Below are positions 1 to 6,649 of a stretch of DNA of 16,724 bases, one piece after another. Made by a program: the position numbers and the translations under genes. The stretch's first letter is position 1. The number at the start of each line of letters is the position of its first letter. Location: NCBI GenBank assembly GCA_003153855.1, contig PMBM01000220.1, positions 3,110 to 19,833 of the forward strand. The letters run 5' to 3'. The notes beneath the pieces were generated by a model. That model did no database searches. It worked only from the letters and a program-made list of their open reading frames with translations, and was not told the origin of the DNA. This stretch comes from Propionibacteriaceae bacterium (GTDB lineage Bacteria > Actinomycetota > Actinomycetes > Propionibacteriales > Propionibacteriaceae).

Positions 1-62
1 CCGCCGAAGGCGTCCCACGCCTGGCGCGTACTGCGGTCGATGTCGAAGTCGTCGATGTCCAC
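1..62 (-). CDS. N-terminal fragment of an unknown protein (cut by window edge)
   Basis: A minus-strand reading frame opens with GTG at 62 and stays open to the left edge, giving 20 full codons of an acidic start (V-D-I-D-D-F-D-I-D-R-S-T-R-Q-A-W and so on). The start is supported by a GGGAGG ribosome binding site 4 nt upstream (about 67-73). The stop of the permease gene is only 20 nt upstream on the same strand, so the two are probably co-transcribed. The family is not recognised from this fragment and no function is proposed. Confidence 0.55.
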   Translation of the reverse strand, partial: MDIDDFDIDRSTRQAWDAFG

Positions 63-82
63 GTGTCCTCCCGCTTGGCAAC

Positions 83-1009
83 CTACAACAGCGCGGCCAG
101 CAGGAGGATCACGACGGCGGAGACGATGGTGGTACGGAAGATGGTGTCGCGAGCGAAGAGCTCCCTGACGCCGTATCGCATGCCGAACACGTAGATGTTC
201 TGCGCGGGCGGCAGCGCGGCGATCACCGTCACGGCGCGGACGCTGTGCTCGGGAAGGTGCAGCGCGTACCTGGCGAGCAGGAAAGCGCTCAGCGGCTGGA
301 TGACGACCTTGATGACGCTGATGACGTACGACTCGACACTCTCCGCACCTCGCTTCGGCCGGGGGTCGAGCCGCAACGAGATGCCGAACGCCAGGAGCAT
401 CGTGGGGACCGCGACGCCGCCCAACATCTCCAGCGGGGTCTCGAGGAGGCCCGGCAGCGAGATGTGCGCGAGGTTGAGCGCCAGGCCGATGAGGCATCCG
501 ACCGTGAGCGGGTTACGGATCGGCAGCGTGACGAGACGGGCGACCGGCACCTTGCCACCGTTCTCGAGGGAGCGCCGGTAGTCGAGATGGGCCAGCGCCA
601 GCGGCTGGAGGAAGGCGACCTGCACGAGGAGGACCGGCGCGATCCACGTGGCGTCGCCGAGCGCGTACGCGGCCACCGGGAGGCCCAGGTTCCCCGCGTT
701 GGTGTAGCAGGACAGCAGCATGCCCATCGTCCGCTCCGCCGGAGGGGGCCGGAAGATCGTGAACGCCAGGACCGTGTACACGAGGGCCGCCACGGCGATG
801 GCTCCCGCGTTCGCGATGAAGCTGCGGGCGAAGACCTTGGACAGGTCGGCCTTCTCCATCATCGTCAGGAGCAGGGCTGGAGAGGCGACGAGCAGCGCGA
901 GCTTGGACATCATCTGCTGGTGCTGTGTTGTCAGGACGCCGAAGTGTCCGCACCCGACGCCGACGAGGATGAGGATGCCGATCGTCACATACCCGCTCAG
1001 CGCCTGCAC
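83..1009 (-). CDS. AEC-family (auxin efflux carrier-like) permease
   Basis: A 308-residue, almost wholly hydrophobic protein with about ten membrane segments in two blocks joined by a polar loop near residues 140-160. The first block holds N-A-G-N-L-G-L-P at about 104-111 and the end carries P-P-A-Q-N-I-Y-V-F with M-R-Y-G at about 267-280; both are typical of the AEC/membrane transport family (PF03547). Members export or import small carboxylates, amino acids or auxin-like acids through the inner membrane; the substrate here cannot be read. The length is normal for the family. The start is GTG 1009, because a TAG stop lies in frame four codons upstream. There is no ribosome binding site, but TAGCCT sits 6 nt before the GTG, which suggests a leaderless mRNA. 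It is divergent from the VTT-domain gene and is followed by an unknown gene 20 nt downstream. Confidence 0.9.
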   Translation of the reverse strand: MQALSGYVTIGILILVGVGCGHFGVLTTQHQQMMSKLALLVASPALLLTMMEKADLSKVFARSFIANAGAIAVAALVYTVLAFTIFRPPPAERTMGMLLSCYTNAGNLGLPVAAYALGDATWIAPVLLVQVAFLQPLALAHLDYRRSLENGGKVPVARLVTLPIRNPLTVGCLIGLALNLAHISLPGLLETPLEMLGGVAVPTMLLAFGISLRLDPRPKRGAESVESYVISVIKVVIQPLSAFLLARYALHLPEHSVRAVTVIAALPPAQNIYVFGMRYGVRELFARDTIFRTTIVSAVVILLLAALL

Positions 1010-1015
1010 CTGGTC

Positions 1016-1021
1016 AGGCTA
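1016..1021 (-). promoter_or_regulatory. Putative -10 box for leaderless transcription of the AEC permease
   Basis: On the minus strand TAGCCT is followed by six bases and then the GTG start at 1009. A TAnnnT box 6-7 nt before a start codon that lacks a Shine-Dalgarno sequence is the usual signature of leaderless mRNAs in actinobacteria. No convincing -35 box is visible. The hexamer is also the in-frame stop that bounds the ORF. Confidence 0.4.
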
Positions 1022-1139
1022 CGGGAGCCTTCCCCACCCGAGCGGTTGTGGCCAGTGGTTGTCGCCGCTGACCGGTCGCCCCTGTACAGCCCGTACGCGT
1101 ACCCTTACCCCCTGATGGCCCGACGGACGAGGAGATGAC

Positions 1140-1637
1140 GTGGATCCCACGAAATGGGGCGCGCCCTACCCGCTCGTCGTCGCGGCGCTGTTCGTCATCG
1201 TGATGGCGCGCGCGAACGGGACGTACTGGCTGGGCCGCGCGGCGGCGGCCGGCACCGAGCGCACCCGGATGCGTCGCCTGCTTCACGCTCCCGGCTACCT
1301 GCGGGCCGTGCGCTGGATCGACCGCTGGGGCGCACCCGCGGTCTCCGTGAGCTTCCTCACCGTGGGCTTCCAGACGCTCATCAACCTCGCGGCGGGCGTG
1401 ACCCGCATGTCGATGCGCCACTACCTGCCGGCAGTGGTCGTCGGCAGCGTGATGTGGGCCTTCGTGTACGCGACCATCGGCTTCGTCGGTGTCAGCGCGG
1501 TCGTGGCGCTGTACGGACGGTCGCCGATCCTCGCCGTCGGGCTCGCGGTCTTCGCCGCGCTCCTTCTGGCCTGGTGGATCGTCGCCCAGGTACGCGCGGC
1601 ACACGCCGCAGCGCCCGAGGACGTGCCCGCGGCCTGA
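1140..1637 (+). CDS. Small VTT/DedA-type membrane protein
   Basis: A 165-residue membrane protein with four or five hydrophobic segments (about 10-25, 62-80, 93-116, 118-155). The central part, S-F-L-T-V-G-F-Q-T-L-I-N-L-A-A-G-V followed by a Met and G-S-V-M-W, matches the DedA/VTT core (AG...M...G..W), a family linked to lipid scrambling and membrane homeostasis. It is shorter than typical DedA proteins (about 200-220 residues), and the two arginines usual in the R-x-x-P-x-x-R part of the core are not present (Gln replaces the second). It may be a divergent subfamily with a different role. The GTG start is chosen because GAGGAG lies 5-6 nt upstream. It is divergent from the permease and convergent with the SorC regulator. 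Confidence 0.8.
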   Translation: MDPTKWGAPYPLVVAALFVIVMARANGTYWLGRAAAAGTERTRMRRLLHAPGYLRAVRWIDRWGAPAVSVSFLTVGFQTLINLAAGVTRMSMRHYLPAVVVGSVMWAFVYATIGFVGVSAVVALYGRSPILAVGLAVFAALLLAWWIVAQVRAAHAAAPEDVPAA

Positions 1638-1660
1638 GAGCAGCGTTCCGCGGCCACCCG

Positions 1661-2620
1661 TCAGGACAGGAGAGTCCTGGCCGTCTCGACGTCGGTCACG
1701 AGGACGTTGACCCAGCCACCGAGCACGGCCGCACGGATCGCGGAGTGCTTCCGCGACCCCCCGGCGACCCCGATCCGTCTCGGTACGGCGAGCAGCGTCT
1801 CGGGCTCGATCCCGAGGACGCGCCCGTCGAGCGCCGAGTCCACGTGGCGGCCGTCGGCGTCGAAGAACCGGAGGCAGATGTCGCCGACGGCCCCGAGCGC
1901 GCGCAGCAGCTCCTGGTCCGACTCGGCGATCGCGTTGCCCGACTCACGGAGAAGGGGCGAGGGGTCCAGGCTGCCGATCCCGGCGAGCAGCACGGTGAGC
2001 TCGCTCCACGCCTCGACGACGTGCGCCACGTACGGCTCGGCGAGCATCGCGTCGCGCAGCGCCGAACCCGACACGACGCCGGGGGTCGGCAGGAAGTGCG
2101 GCTGCCCGCCGGTCAGGCTGGCCAGCTGCTCGGTGAGCCGAGTGGCCTGTACCTGCGCGGCCGGGATCCCCACTCCCCCGATCACCTGGGTGACGCTGTC
2201 CGCGACGGCCTGCGGCCTCTTGCCCAGCACCGTCACCATCGCGAGCAGCGTCTCGCTCCACGACGAGATGCCGATCCGCTCGTGGCCCAGCAGCACGTCC
2301 TCGAGGTACGAGGCCGCGGCCGCGCCCACCGCGCCCGTGATCGCCTGCTCGTCGCCCGACGGCGCGTCGGCCACGACCGCGTCGAGCAGCCCGTACCGGG
2401 AGACCAGCGCCTCCTCCAGCTCGGAGTGACCGCCGGGCGGCGGCACGATCACCACCCGGACGATGCCCAGCTCCTCGGCCCTCTTGAGCAGCCGTGACAC
2501 CTTCGCCTGCGACACGTGCAGGAGGTCGGCGATCTGGGGCTGCTTGAGACCCTGCTCGTAGTACATGCGGGCGACCCGCGTGACCAGCCTGAGACGGCTG
2601 GCCGGTTGGACGTACGCCAT
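1661..2620 (-). CDS. SorC-family sugar-binding transcriptional regulator
   Basis: A 319-residue protein. Residues about 12-55 form a helix-turn-helix (Y-Y-E-Q-G-L-K-Q-P-Q-I-A-D-L-L, then V-S-Q-A-K-V-S-R-L-L-K-R-A), followed by a 260-residue effector domain of the SorC/DeoR-C type (PF04198), with G-I-S-S-W near 117-121 and V-I-G-G-V-G near 147-152. Such proteins bind phosphorylated sugars and control the adjacent catabolic genes. It is the last gene of the FGGY kinase/isomerase operon (27-nt gap after the isomerase stop), so it probably autoregulates that operon. Start ATG 2620 has GGAG about 6 nt upstream. The nested inverted repeat at 5102-5144 is the best candidate operator; that link is inference. 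EryD of erythritol loci belongs to the same family. Confidence 0.93.
   Translation of the reverse strand: MAYVQPASRLRLVTRVARMYYEQGLKQPQIADLLHVSQAKVSRLLKRAEELGIVRVVIVPPPGGHSELEEALVSRYGLLDAVVADAPSGDEQAITGAVGAAAASYLEDVLLGHERIGISSWSETLLAMVTVLGKRPQAVADSVTQVIGGVGIPAAQVQATRLTEQLASLTGGQPHFLPTPGVVSGSALRDAMLAEPYVAHVVEAWSELTVLLAGIGSLDPSPLLRESGNAIAESDQELLRALGAVGDICLRFFDADGRHVDSALDGRVLGIEPETLLAVPRRIGVAGGSRKHSAIRAAVLGGWVNVLVTDVETARTLLS
1662..1679 (+). terminator. Weak hairpin at the convergent junction after the VTT gene
   Basis: CAGGAC, a 6-nt loop and GTCCTG form a perfect 6-bp stem 25 nt after the VTT-gene stop. It overlaps the last codons of the convergent SorC gene. No T-run follows, so terminator activity is only suggested by its position. 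Confidence 0.3.
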
Positions 2621-2647
2621 CGTTCGCTCCGCGCTCTCCTCCGCCGC

Positions 2648-3631
2648 TCAGTCGTCCAGGTCGCCGAACAGGGCGTCCGACGCAAGCCGGGTGGCCAGCA
2701 CCGCGTCCTGAGCGTCCTGGGCAGCCTGCATGGCGTCGAAGTCGAGCCGCTCCAGGCCCTTCTCCACCCGGCGCAGGAAGCGGATGGCCTGCTTGGCCGC
2801 GCCGACCGTGTCCTCGCGGAACGGGAACTGGTCGAGCTGCCACACGCCGTCCCAGTTGTTCTTGGCGAGGACGTAGAAGAACTCGAACAGCTCCATGGGA
2901 TGTACGGATCCGGCGATCATGTCGTCGTCCCAGCTGCGCAGGTTGTCGTTGACGTCCATGCCGAACAGACGGCCGTAGTCGATCGCCAGCTGCGCTGAGT
3001 CGGCGGGCGACTCCCCTCCGTACAGCGCGTGCCCGAAGTCGAGCAGGATGCCGATGTTCGGCAGGTTGATCTTCTCGAGCGCCAGCAGCGTGCGGGACAC
3101 GGAGTCGTAGCTCATGTGGACGCGCGGCTCCCGCGGCTTGTACTCGATCACGAACTTGAGGTCGGGGTTCTCGCTAGCGAGGTTGGCGACGCCGTCCATC
3201 GACATCTGCCACAGCTTGTGGTGGTCGACCTGGAACGGGTAGTCCCAGCCGTCCTGGCCCGGCCACAGCTTCACGTACGACGCCCCGAGCTCGCGGACGA
3301 CGCCCGCCGCCTCGGTGATGAGGTCGTGGGCCGCACGACGGACACCGGCGTCGGGGTTCGTGAACGCACCTCGCGAGAACTTCCGCGTGTACATCTCGGG
3401 CGTGATCCCGATCACGGACAGGTTGTTCTTGGCGAGGCGCTCCTTGACGGCGTCGAGAGGCCCGTCGTAGCCGGGGAACGGGTAGTTGAGGTCGACGACG
3501 CTCAGGTCGCCCACTTCGCCTGCCCGATCGATCATGTCGAGCATCCCGATGGGCTCTGCGTAGCCATCCGTGGCGTACCGGTCGACGTAGCTCGCGAAGT
3601 GCCAGATGCCGGCTCCGAACTTGACTGTCAT
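2648..3631 (-). CDS. Sugar (phosphate) isomerase/epimerase, xylose isomerase-like TIM barrel
   Basis: A 327-residue protein of the AP-endonuclease-2/xylose-isomerase-like TIM-barrel superfamily. Likely metal ligands and active-site acids sit on successive strand ends: Glu163 in F-V-I-E-Y-K-P-R-E, Asp198 and His201 in L-L-D-F-G-H, Asp226 in G-M-D-V-N-D and Asp267 in W-Q-L-D-Q-F-P. Family members interconvert ketoses, aldoses or their phosphates; EryC-type enzymes act on tetrulose phosphates. The substrate is not determined by sequence. ATG 3631 is chosen because it overlaps the kinase stop by ATGA (3628-3631) and has an AAAGGA ribosome binding site; the frame is open far upstream, but that extension is only the shadow of the kinase gene. 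Its position between an FGGY kinase and a SorC regulator supports action on the kinase product or its precursor. Confidence 0.85.
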   Translation of the reverse strand: MTVKFGAGIWHFASYVDRYATDGYAEPIGMLDMIDRAGEVGDLSVVDLNYPFPGYDGPLDAVKERLAKNNLSVIGITPEMYTRKFSRGAFTNPDAGVRRAAHDLITEAAGVVRELGASYVKLWPGQDGWDYPFQVDHHKLWQMSMDGVANLASENPDLKFVIEYKPREPRVHMSYDSVSRTLLALEKINLPNIGILLDFGHALYGGESPADSAQLAIDYGRLFGMDVNDNLRSWDDDMIAGSVHPMELFEFFYVLAKNNWDGVWQLDQFPFREDTVGAAKQAIRFLRRVEKGLERLDFDAMQAAQDAQDAVLATRLASDALFGDLDD

Positions 3632-5067
3632 GAGCGGTCCTTTCGTGTCAGGCGGGCGCGGACCACCGCGAGGGCCCACCCGTCTCGTGCGGATACTGCG
3701 TCGGCCGCGGACACGGCCGGGGAGAACTCGTGACGAGGCCGGTCCATGACCTCGAGATCGGCGACGGACCAGCCGCCCAACGCCACACCGGCGAGGTCGG
3801 CGCAGCCGAGCGCCGACAGCTCCGGCTCGTCGGAGACGACCACCGTGGCCTGGGCGATGTCCGCCTGCCACTGCATGAGGAGGTCGCTGGCGGTCGCTCC
3901 CCCGTCGGCCAGAACGGTCGTGGCCGGCGTACCGGCGGCGGTGACGGCGGCCAGCACGTCGGTCACCTGGAAGGCGACCGACTCGAGGGCTGCGCGTGCC
4001 AGGTCCGCGCGGCCGCTGCCCATGTCGAGGCCGTCCAGTACGCCGACGGCGTGGGCATCCCAGTACGGGGCCCCCAGCCCGCCGAAGGCCGGTACGAGGT
4101 GGACCTCCGGCGAACCCGTGACCGCCAGCGTGGACAGCTCGGGCGCGGTGACGCCCAGCAGGTCGCACAGCCAGGTCAGTGTCGCGCCGCTGGAGCGGAT
4201 GTTGCCCTCCAGGGCGCGGGCCACACCGTCCCGGCCGTCCCAGGCGATCGTGCGGCAGAGCCCGTCGACGCTGGTCGCCTCCGAGATCGCCATGATCGAC
4301 GAGCCCGTCCCGTACGACGCCTTCACTGATCCGGGGCGCCACCCGGCGTTGGCGAACAACGCGGCGTGCGAGTCGCCGAGGACACCCGCCACGGGGGTGC
4401 CGATCGCTGCGGGGCCGAGCGCGACCGTCGTGGGCACCAGAGGCATTGACGAGACGACCTCGGGCAGGCACTCCACCGGGACGTCGAACCCCTCGCACAG
4501 CTCGGGATCCCAGGCGACCGTCGCGATGTCCAGCAGCGATGTTCGGCTGGCGTTGCCCGCCTCCGTGAGATGGCGGCCCGTGAGGCGCCACAGCAGCCAC
4601 GAGTCGATCGTGCCCACCTTGACCCGACCTGTACGAGCGAGGCTCCGGTCGGGGTCGTACGCATCGAGCAGCCAGGAGATCTTGGCCGCGGAGAACATGG
4701 GGTCCAGCAGCAGGCCCGTACGCGTCTCCACAACATCGGCGAGGTGCGCCAGACGCTCGCAGATCGCGACCGCACGCTGGTCCTGCCAGGACAACGCCGG
4801 CCCCAGCGGCTTGCCGGTCACCGCATCCCAGGCGACGACGGTCTCGCGCTGCGTGGAGAGGGAGATGCCGTCGACGTGCCCGGTGGTCGCCTGCGTGGCG
4901 GCGACGACCGAGCTCCAGATCGCCTCGGCGTCCTGCTCGACCCAGCCGGGCTGAGGGAACGTACGGTCCAGCGACGCGGCTCCGCGGCTCGTGACCCTGT
5001 GGTCCCGCCCCACGACGAGTGCCTTCGTGGACTGGGTCCCTTGATCGATCGCCAACACAGACGTCAC
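3628..5067 (-). CDS. FGGY-family carbohydrate kinase (glycerol kinase-like)
   Basis: A 479-residue kinase complete over both FGGY domains. The N-terminal phosphate loop is D-Q-G-T-Q-S-T-K at 8-15. The block [11 protein letters not shown] at 71-81 with S-W-Q-D-Q-R at 93-98 closely resembles glycerol and erythritol kinases. The catalytic base is probably Asp232 in G-D-S-H-A-A-L-F, the phosphate-binding segment is Y-G-T-G-S at 252-256, and the C-terminal FGGY signature includes [14 protein letters not shown] at 387-400. It transfers phosphate from ATP to a polyol or ketose in the cytoplasm. It is first in an operon with the isomerase and the SorC regulator. The start is GTG 5067, with a full AAGGAGG site whose spacing to the start is rather long (10 nt). 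Plain glycerol kinase is less likely given the gene neighbours; erythritol or a related sugar alcohol/ketose is plausible. Confidence 0.92.
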   Translation of the reverse strand: MTSVLAIDQGTQSTKALVVGRDHRVTSRGAASLDRTFPQPGWVEQDAEAIWSSVVAATQATTGHVDGISLSTQRETVVAWDAVTGKPLGPALSWQDQRAVAICERLAHLADVVETRTGLLLDPMFSAAKISWLLDAYDPDRSLARTGRVKVGTIDSWLLWRLTGRHLTEAGNASRTSLLDIATVAWDPELCEGFDVPVECLPEVVSSMPLVPTTVALGPAAIGTPVAGVLGDSHAALFANAGWRPGSVKASYGTGSSIMAISEATSVDGLCRTIAWDGRDGVARALEGNIRSSGATLTWLCDLLGVTAPELSTLAVTGSPEVHLVPAFGGLGAPYWDAHAVGVLDGLDMGSGRADLARAALESVAFQVTDVLAAVTAAGTPATTVLADGGATASDLLMQWQADIAQATVVVSDEPELSALGCADLAGVALGGWSVADLEVMDRPRHEFSPAVSAADAVSARDGWALAVVRARLTRKDRS

Positions 5068-5101
5068 CGTCCGAGCACCTCCTTGAGACTGAATACTGAC
5101 A

Positions 5102-5144
5102 CCCTAATCGACCCTGACTGTATATGCAGGTCAGGGGTTTAGGG
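5102..5144. promoter_or_regulatory. Nested inverted repeat, candidate SorC-family operator/promoter
   Basis: Inner arms CCCTGAC (5112-5118) and GTCAGGG (5130-5136) are perfect complements across an 11-nt AT-rich centre (TGTATATGCAG). Outer arms CCCTAA (5102-5107) and TTAGGG (5139-5144) are also perfect complements, with a centre only 1 nt away from the inner one. The element ends 35 nt upstream of the FGGY kinase start. On the minus strand the centre contains TATACA, a possible -10 box, so a bound protein would cover the promoter. Assignment to the SorC regulator encoded at the end of the operon is inference. Confidence 0.55.
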
Positions 5145-5147
5145 CGC

Positions 5148-5297
5148 CGGTCGAGGAGCCACGGACTGCGCCCACCCCTCGCAGCATCCGGCGGGTCGTG
5201 ACCCTCGACCGCCGCACATGCCCGGGTGCTCAGTCGAGGAGCCACCGATCGCTACGACACCCCCACAACAGCCGGCGTGTCGTGACCCCTCAATGCC
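5148..5297. repeat. Two imperfect ~83-bp tandem repeat units in the intergenic gap
   Basis: Unit 1 begins GTCGAGGAGCCAC at 5150 and unit 2 begins with the same 13 bases at 5233. Both continue through a diverged C-rich middle to CCGGCG-(G/T)-GTCGTGACCC (5188-5204 and 5272-5288). Unit 1 is also bounded by inverted arms CGGTCGAG (5148-5155) and CTCGACCG (5204-5211). Unit 2 holds inverted arms ACGACAC (5254-5260) and GTGTCGT (5277-5283). The GGTCGAG...CTCGACC flanks resemble the REP-like intergenic palindromes common in actinobacterial genomes; this family link is from general knowledge and untested here. No plausible coding frame explains the region. Confidence 0.65.
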
Positions 5298-5303
5298 ATG
5301 CCG

Positions 5304-5402
5304 CTCCCGAACCAGCCCCGTCGCTCTTGAGTCCGGGCAAGATTCACTCCCGAGCCCGGCCACGTCACTCCCGAGTCCGGCCAGGTCCCGAGTCCGGTGG
5401 AG
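5304..5402. repeat. Degenerate ~20-bp tandem array ending at the pfkB-type stop codon
   Basis: The motif CTCCCGAGTCCGG recurs with variation: CTCCCGAACC at 5304, CTCTTGAGTCCGG at 5324, CTCCCGAGCCCGG at 5347, CTCCCGAGTCCGG at 5368 and TCCCGAGTCCGG at 5386. Spacings are 20, 23, 21 and about 17 nt. Units 3 and 4 match in nearly every base, including the CAC/CAG-GTCA tail. The array sits directly behind the PfkB-kinase gene (stop at 5403-5405), so it would be the start of that gene's 3' untranslated RNA. It is unrelated in sequence to the 83-bp units beside it. Confidence 0.65.
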
Positions 5403-6476
5403 TCAGCGCTGGACGCGGGCGTTGCCCTTCCAGATCGACCAGACCTGGTCCTCGTCGGCGGGTGCGCCGTAGTCGGTGGTGGACGCGGCAGCGAGCGCCC
5501 CGGTGGCCCAGCCGAACTGCATGCAATGCTCGGCCGACCAGCCCTTGAGGATCCCGTACAGCATGCCGCCGACGGAGCCGTCGCCCCCGCCGATGCGGTC
5601 GAGGACCCCGATGGAGCGTGGAGGTGCGACGTGGAAGTCGCCGTCCCCGTACACGACCATCCCCCAGATGTGCTCGTTGACGCTGACGACCTCGCGCAGC
5701 GTCGTCGCGATGAACTGGGCATGCGGGAAGCGCGTACGGATCCGGCCGATCATCTCCTTGAACGACGCGACCTGGTCGGTGAGGTCCGTGCCGCCGGCCT
5801 CCGGCCCCTCGATGCCGAGGCAGAGCTGGAAGTCCTCCTCGTTGCCGATGAGGATGTCGCACTCCTCCGCGATCTCGGTGAACGCCTCGCGCAGCTCGGC
5901 CTCACGTCCCTTCCAGAACGTCGCCCGGTAGTTCATGTCCATGGAGATCGCCGTGCCGTGAGCCTTCGCGGCACGTGCGAGCGCGAGGCAGAACTCCTTG
6001 GTCCTGGGCGACAGCGCAGCGACCAGCCCGGACATGTGCAGGATCTTCACGCCTTCGGTGCCGAACAGCTGCTCGAGGTCGAAGTGGTCGACGTCGAGGT
6101 CGAGGCCGACCTCCCCCGCCCGGTCGTTCCAGACGCGGGGCCCGCGGCTGCCGAAGCCGGAGTCGGCGATGTTGAACTGGTGCCGGTAGCCCCAGGGGCC
6201 TCCCTGCGGGAGGTCGGGACCGCGGTACGACATGTTGCGCGCCCGGAGGTCGGCCTTGATGAATGCGGAGATCGGGCTGCCGGCGACGAAGTTCGTGAGC
6301 GCCAGCGTGGGCAGTCCGAGGTAGCTGGCCACGCTCGCGACGTTGGTCTCCGCCGAGGTGGCCTGCATCACGTACCGGCTCGAGACGTGTACGGCCTGGC
6401 TGTTCTCCGGCGTGATCCGTACGCCCATGGACGTCGGGACGACGAGTGACCAGGTGGCGTCCTCGCGTAGCTGCAT
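5403..6476 (-). CDS. PfkB-family sugar kinase, 2-keto-3-deoxygluconate kinase-like
   Basis: A 357-residue ribokinase-type kinase. The ATP-site signature D-R-I-G-G-G-D-G-S-V-G-G at 293-304 contains the catalytic base Asp299. D-M-N-Y-R-A-T-F-W at 180-188 and G-N-E-E-D at 211-215 are typical of the KDG-kinase branch, as is S-A-E-T-N-V-A near 41-47. The predicted reaction is ATP-dependent phosphorylation of a sugar or sugar acid in the cytoplasm; KDG is the best guess but not proven. The start ATG 6476 is preferred to the in-frame ATG at 6524 because a GAGGAGAGGG site lies about 8 nt upstream and the extra 16 residues are polar and unlike the family. It lies upstream of the FGGY operon, separated by repeats, and is divergent from an M20 hydrolase. 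Confidence 0.9.
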   Translation of the reverse strand: MQLREDATWSLVVPTSMGVRITPENSQAVHVSSRYVMQATSAETNVASVASYLGLPTLALTNFVAGSPISAFIKADLRARNMSYRGPDLPQGGPWGYRHQFNIADSGFGSRGPRVWNDRAGEVGLDLDVDHFDLEQLFGTEGVKILHMSGLVAALSPRTKEFCLALARAAKAHGTAISMDMNYRATFWKGREAELREAFTEIAEECDILIGNEEDFQLCLGIEGPEAGGTDLTDQVASFKEMIGRIRTRFPHAQFIATTLREVVSVNEHIWGMVVYGDGDFHVAPPRSIGVLDRIGGGDGSVGGMLYGILKGWSAEHCMQFGWATGALAAASTTDYGAPADEDQVWSIWKGNARVQR

Positions 6477-6516
6477 CTGCTGTTCCCTCTCCTCGGCGTG
6501 CGTCGGGCACACGCGT

Positions 6517-6544
6517 GGTGACACCTCAGCATCCTGCCGTCACC
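6517..6544. promoter_or_regulatory. Inverted repeat GGTGAC-N16-GTCACC in the pfkB/M20 divergent region
   Basis: Perfect 6-bp arms at 6517-6522 and 6539-6544 are centred 22 nt apart, about two helical turns, and lie 41 nt upstream of the PfkB-kinase start. This fits a dimer-binding operator, but the arms are short and do not resemble the arms of the element at 5102-5144. Confidence 0.25.
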
Positions 6545-6616
6545 GTCCGGGGGCGGAGTGTTTCCGAGACTTGTCCCTGGCACGCGGTCGCTCCGACGCC
6601 GGTGGCGCCGAGTTGT

Positions 6617-6622
6617 TAGCGT
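6617..6622 (+). promoter_or_regulatory. Possible -10 box upstream of the M20 hydrolase
   Basis: TAGCGT on the plus strand lies 27 nt before the ATG at 6650, leaving room for a short leader with the AGGAG site. There is no clear -35 hexamer, so support is limited to the TAnnnT pattern and position. Confidence 0.25.
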
Positions 6623-6649
6623 GGGCCCACAACCCATGAGGAGACCTAC

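Noticed and set aside
1059..1088. Sigma70-like promoter (TTGTCG, 17-18 nt, CTGTAC/TGTACA) for the VTT gene
   Set aside because: The -10 match is poor and rests largely on GTAC, which is over-represented throughout the window.
1154..2497. Plus-strand 447-residue open frame across the VTT and SorC genes
   Set aside because: Its composition is dominated by Arg/Gly/Pro/Asp, as expected of an antisense or shifted frame in GC-rich DNA. Both genes beneath it have clear families and ribosome binding sites.
3632..5245. Long upstream extension of the isomerase frame (an 865-residue fusion)
   Set aside because: The extra part is Arg/Gly/Ala-rich shadow sequence running through the FGGY kinase gene on the same strand. 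The ATG at 3631 has a ribosome binding site and an ATGA overlap with the kinase stop.
5148..5402. CRISPR array
   Set aside because: Repeat units are degenerate, spacing is irregular, there is no distinct spacer sequence of constant length and there are no cas genes nearby.
5139..5722. Small open frames across the repeat region before the FGGY kinase
   Set aside because: They run through tandem repeats and an operator-like element, have no ribosome binding sites and encode low-complexity peptides. The region is better read as non-coding.
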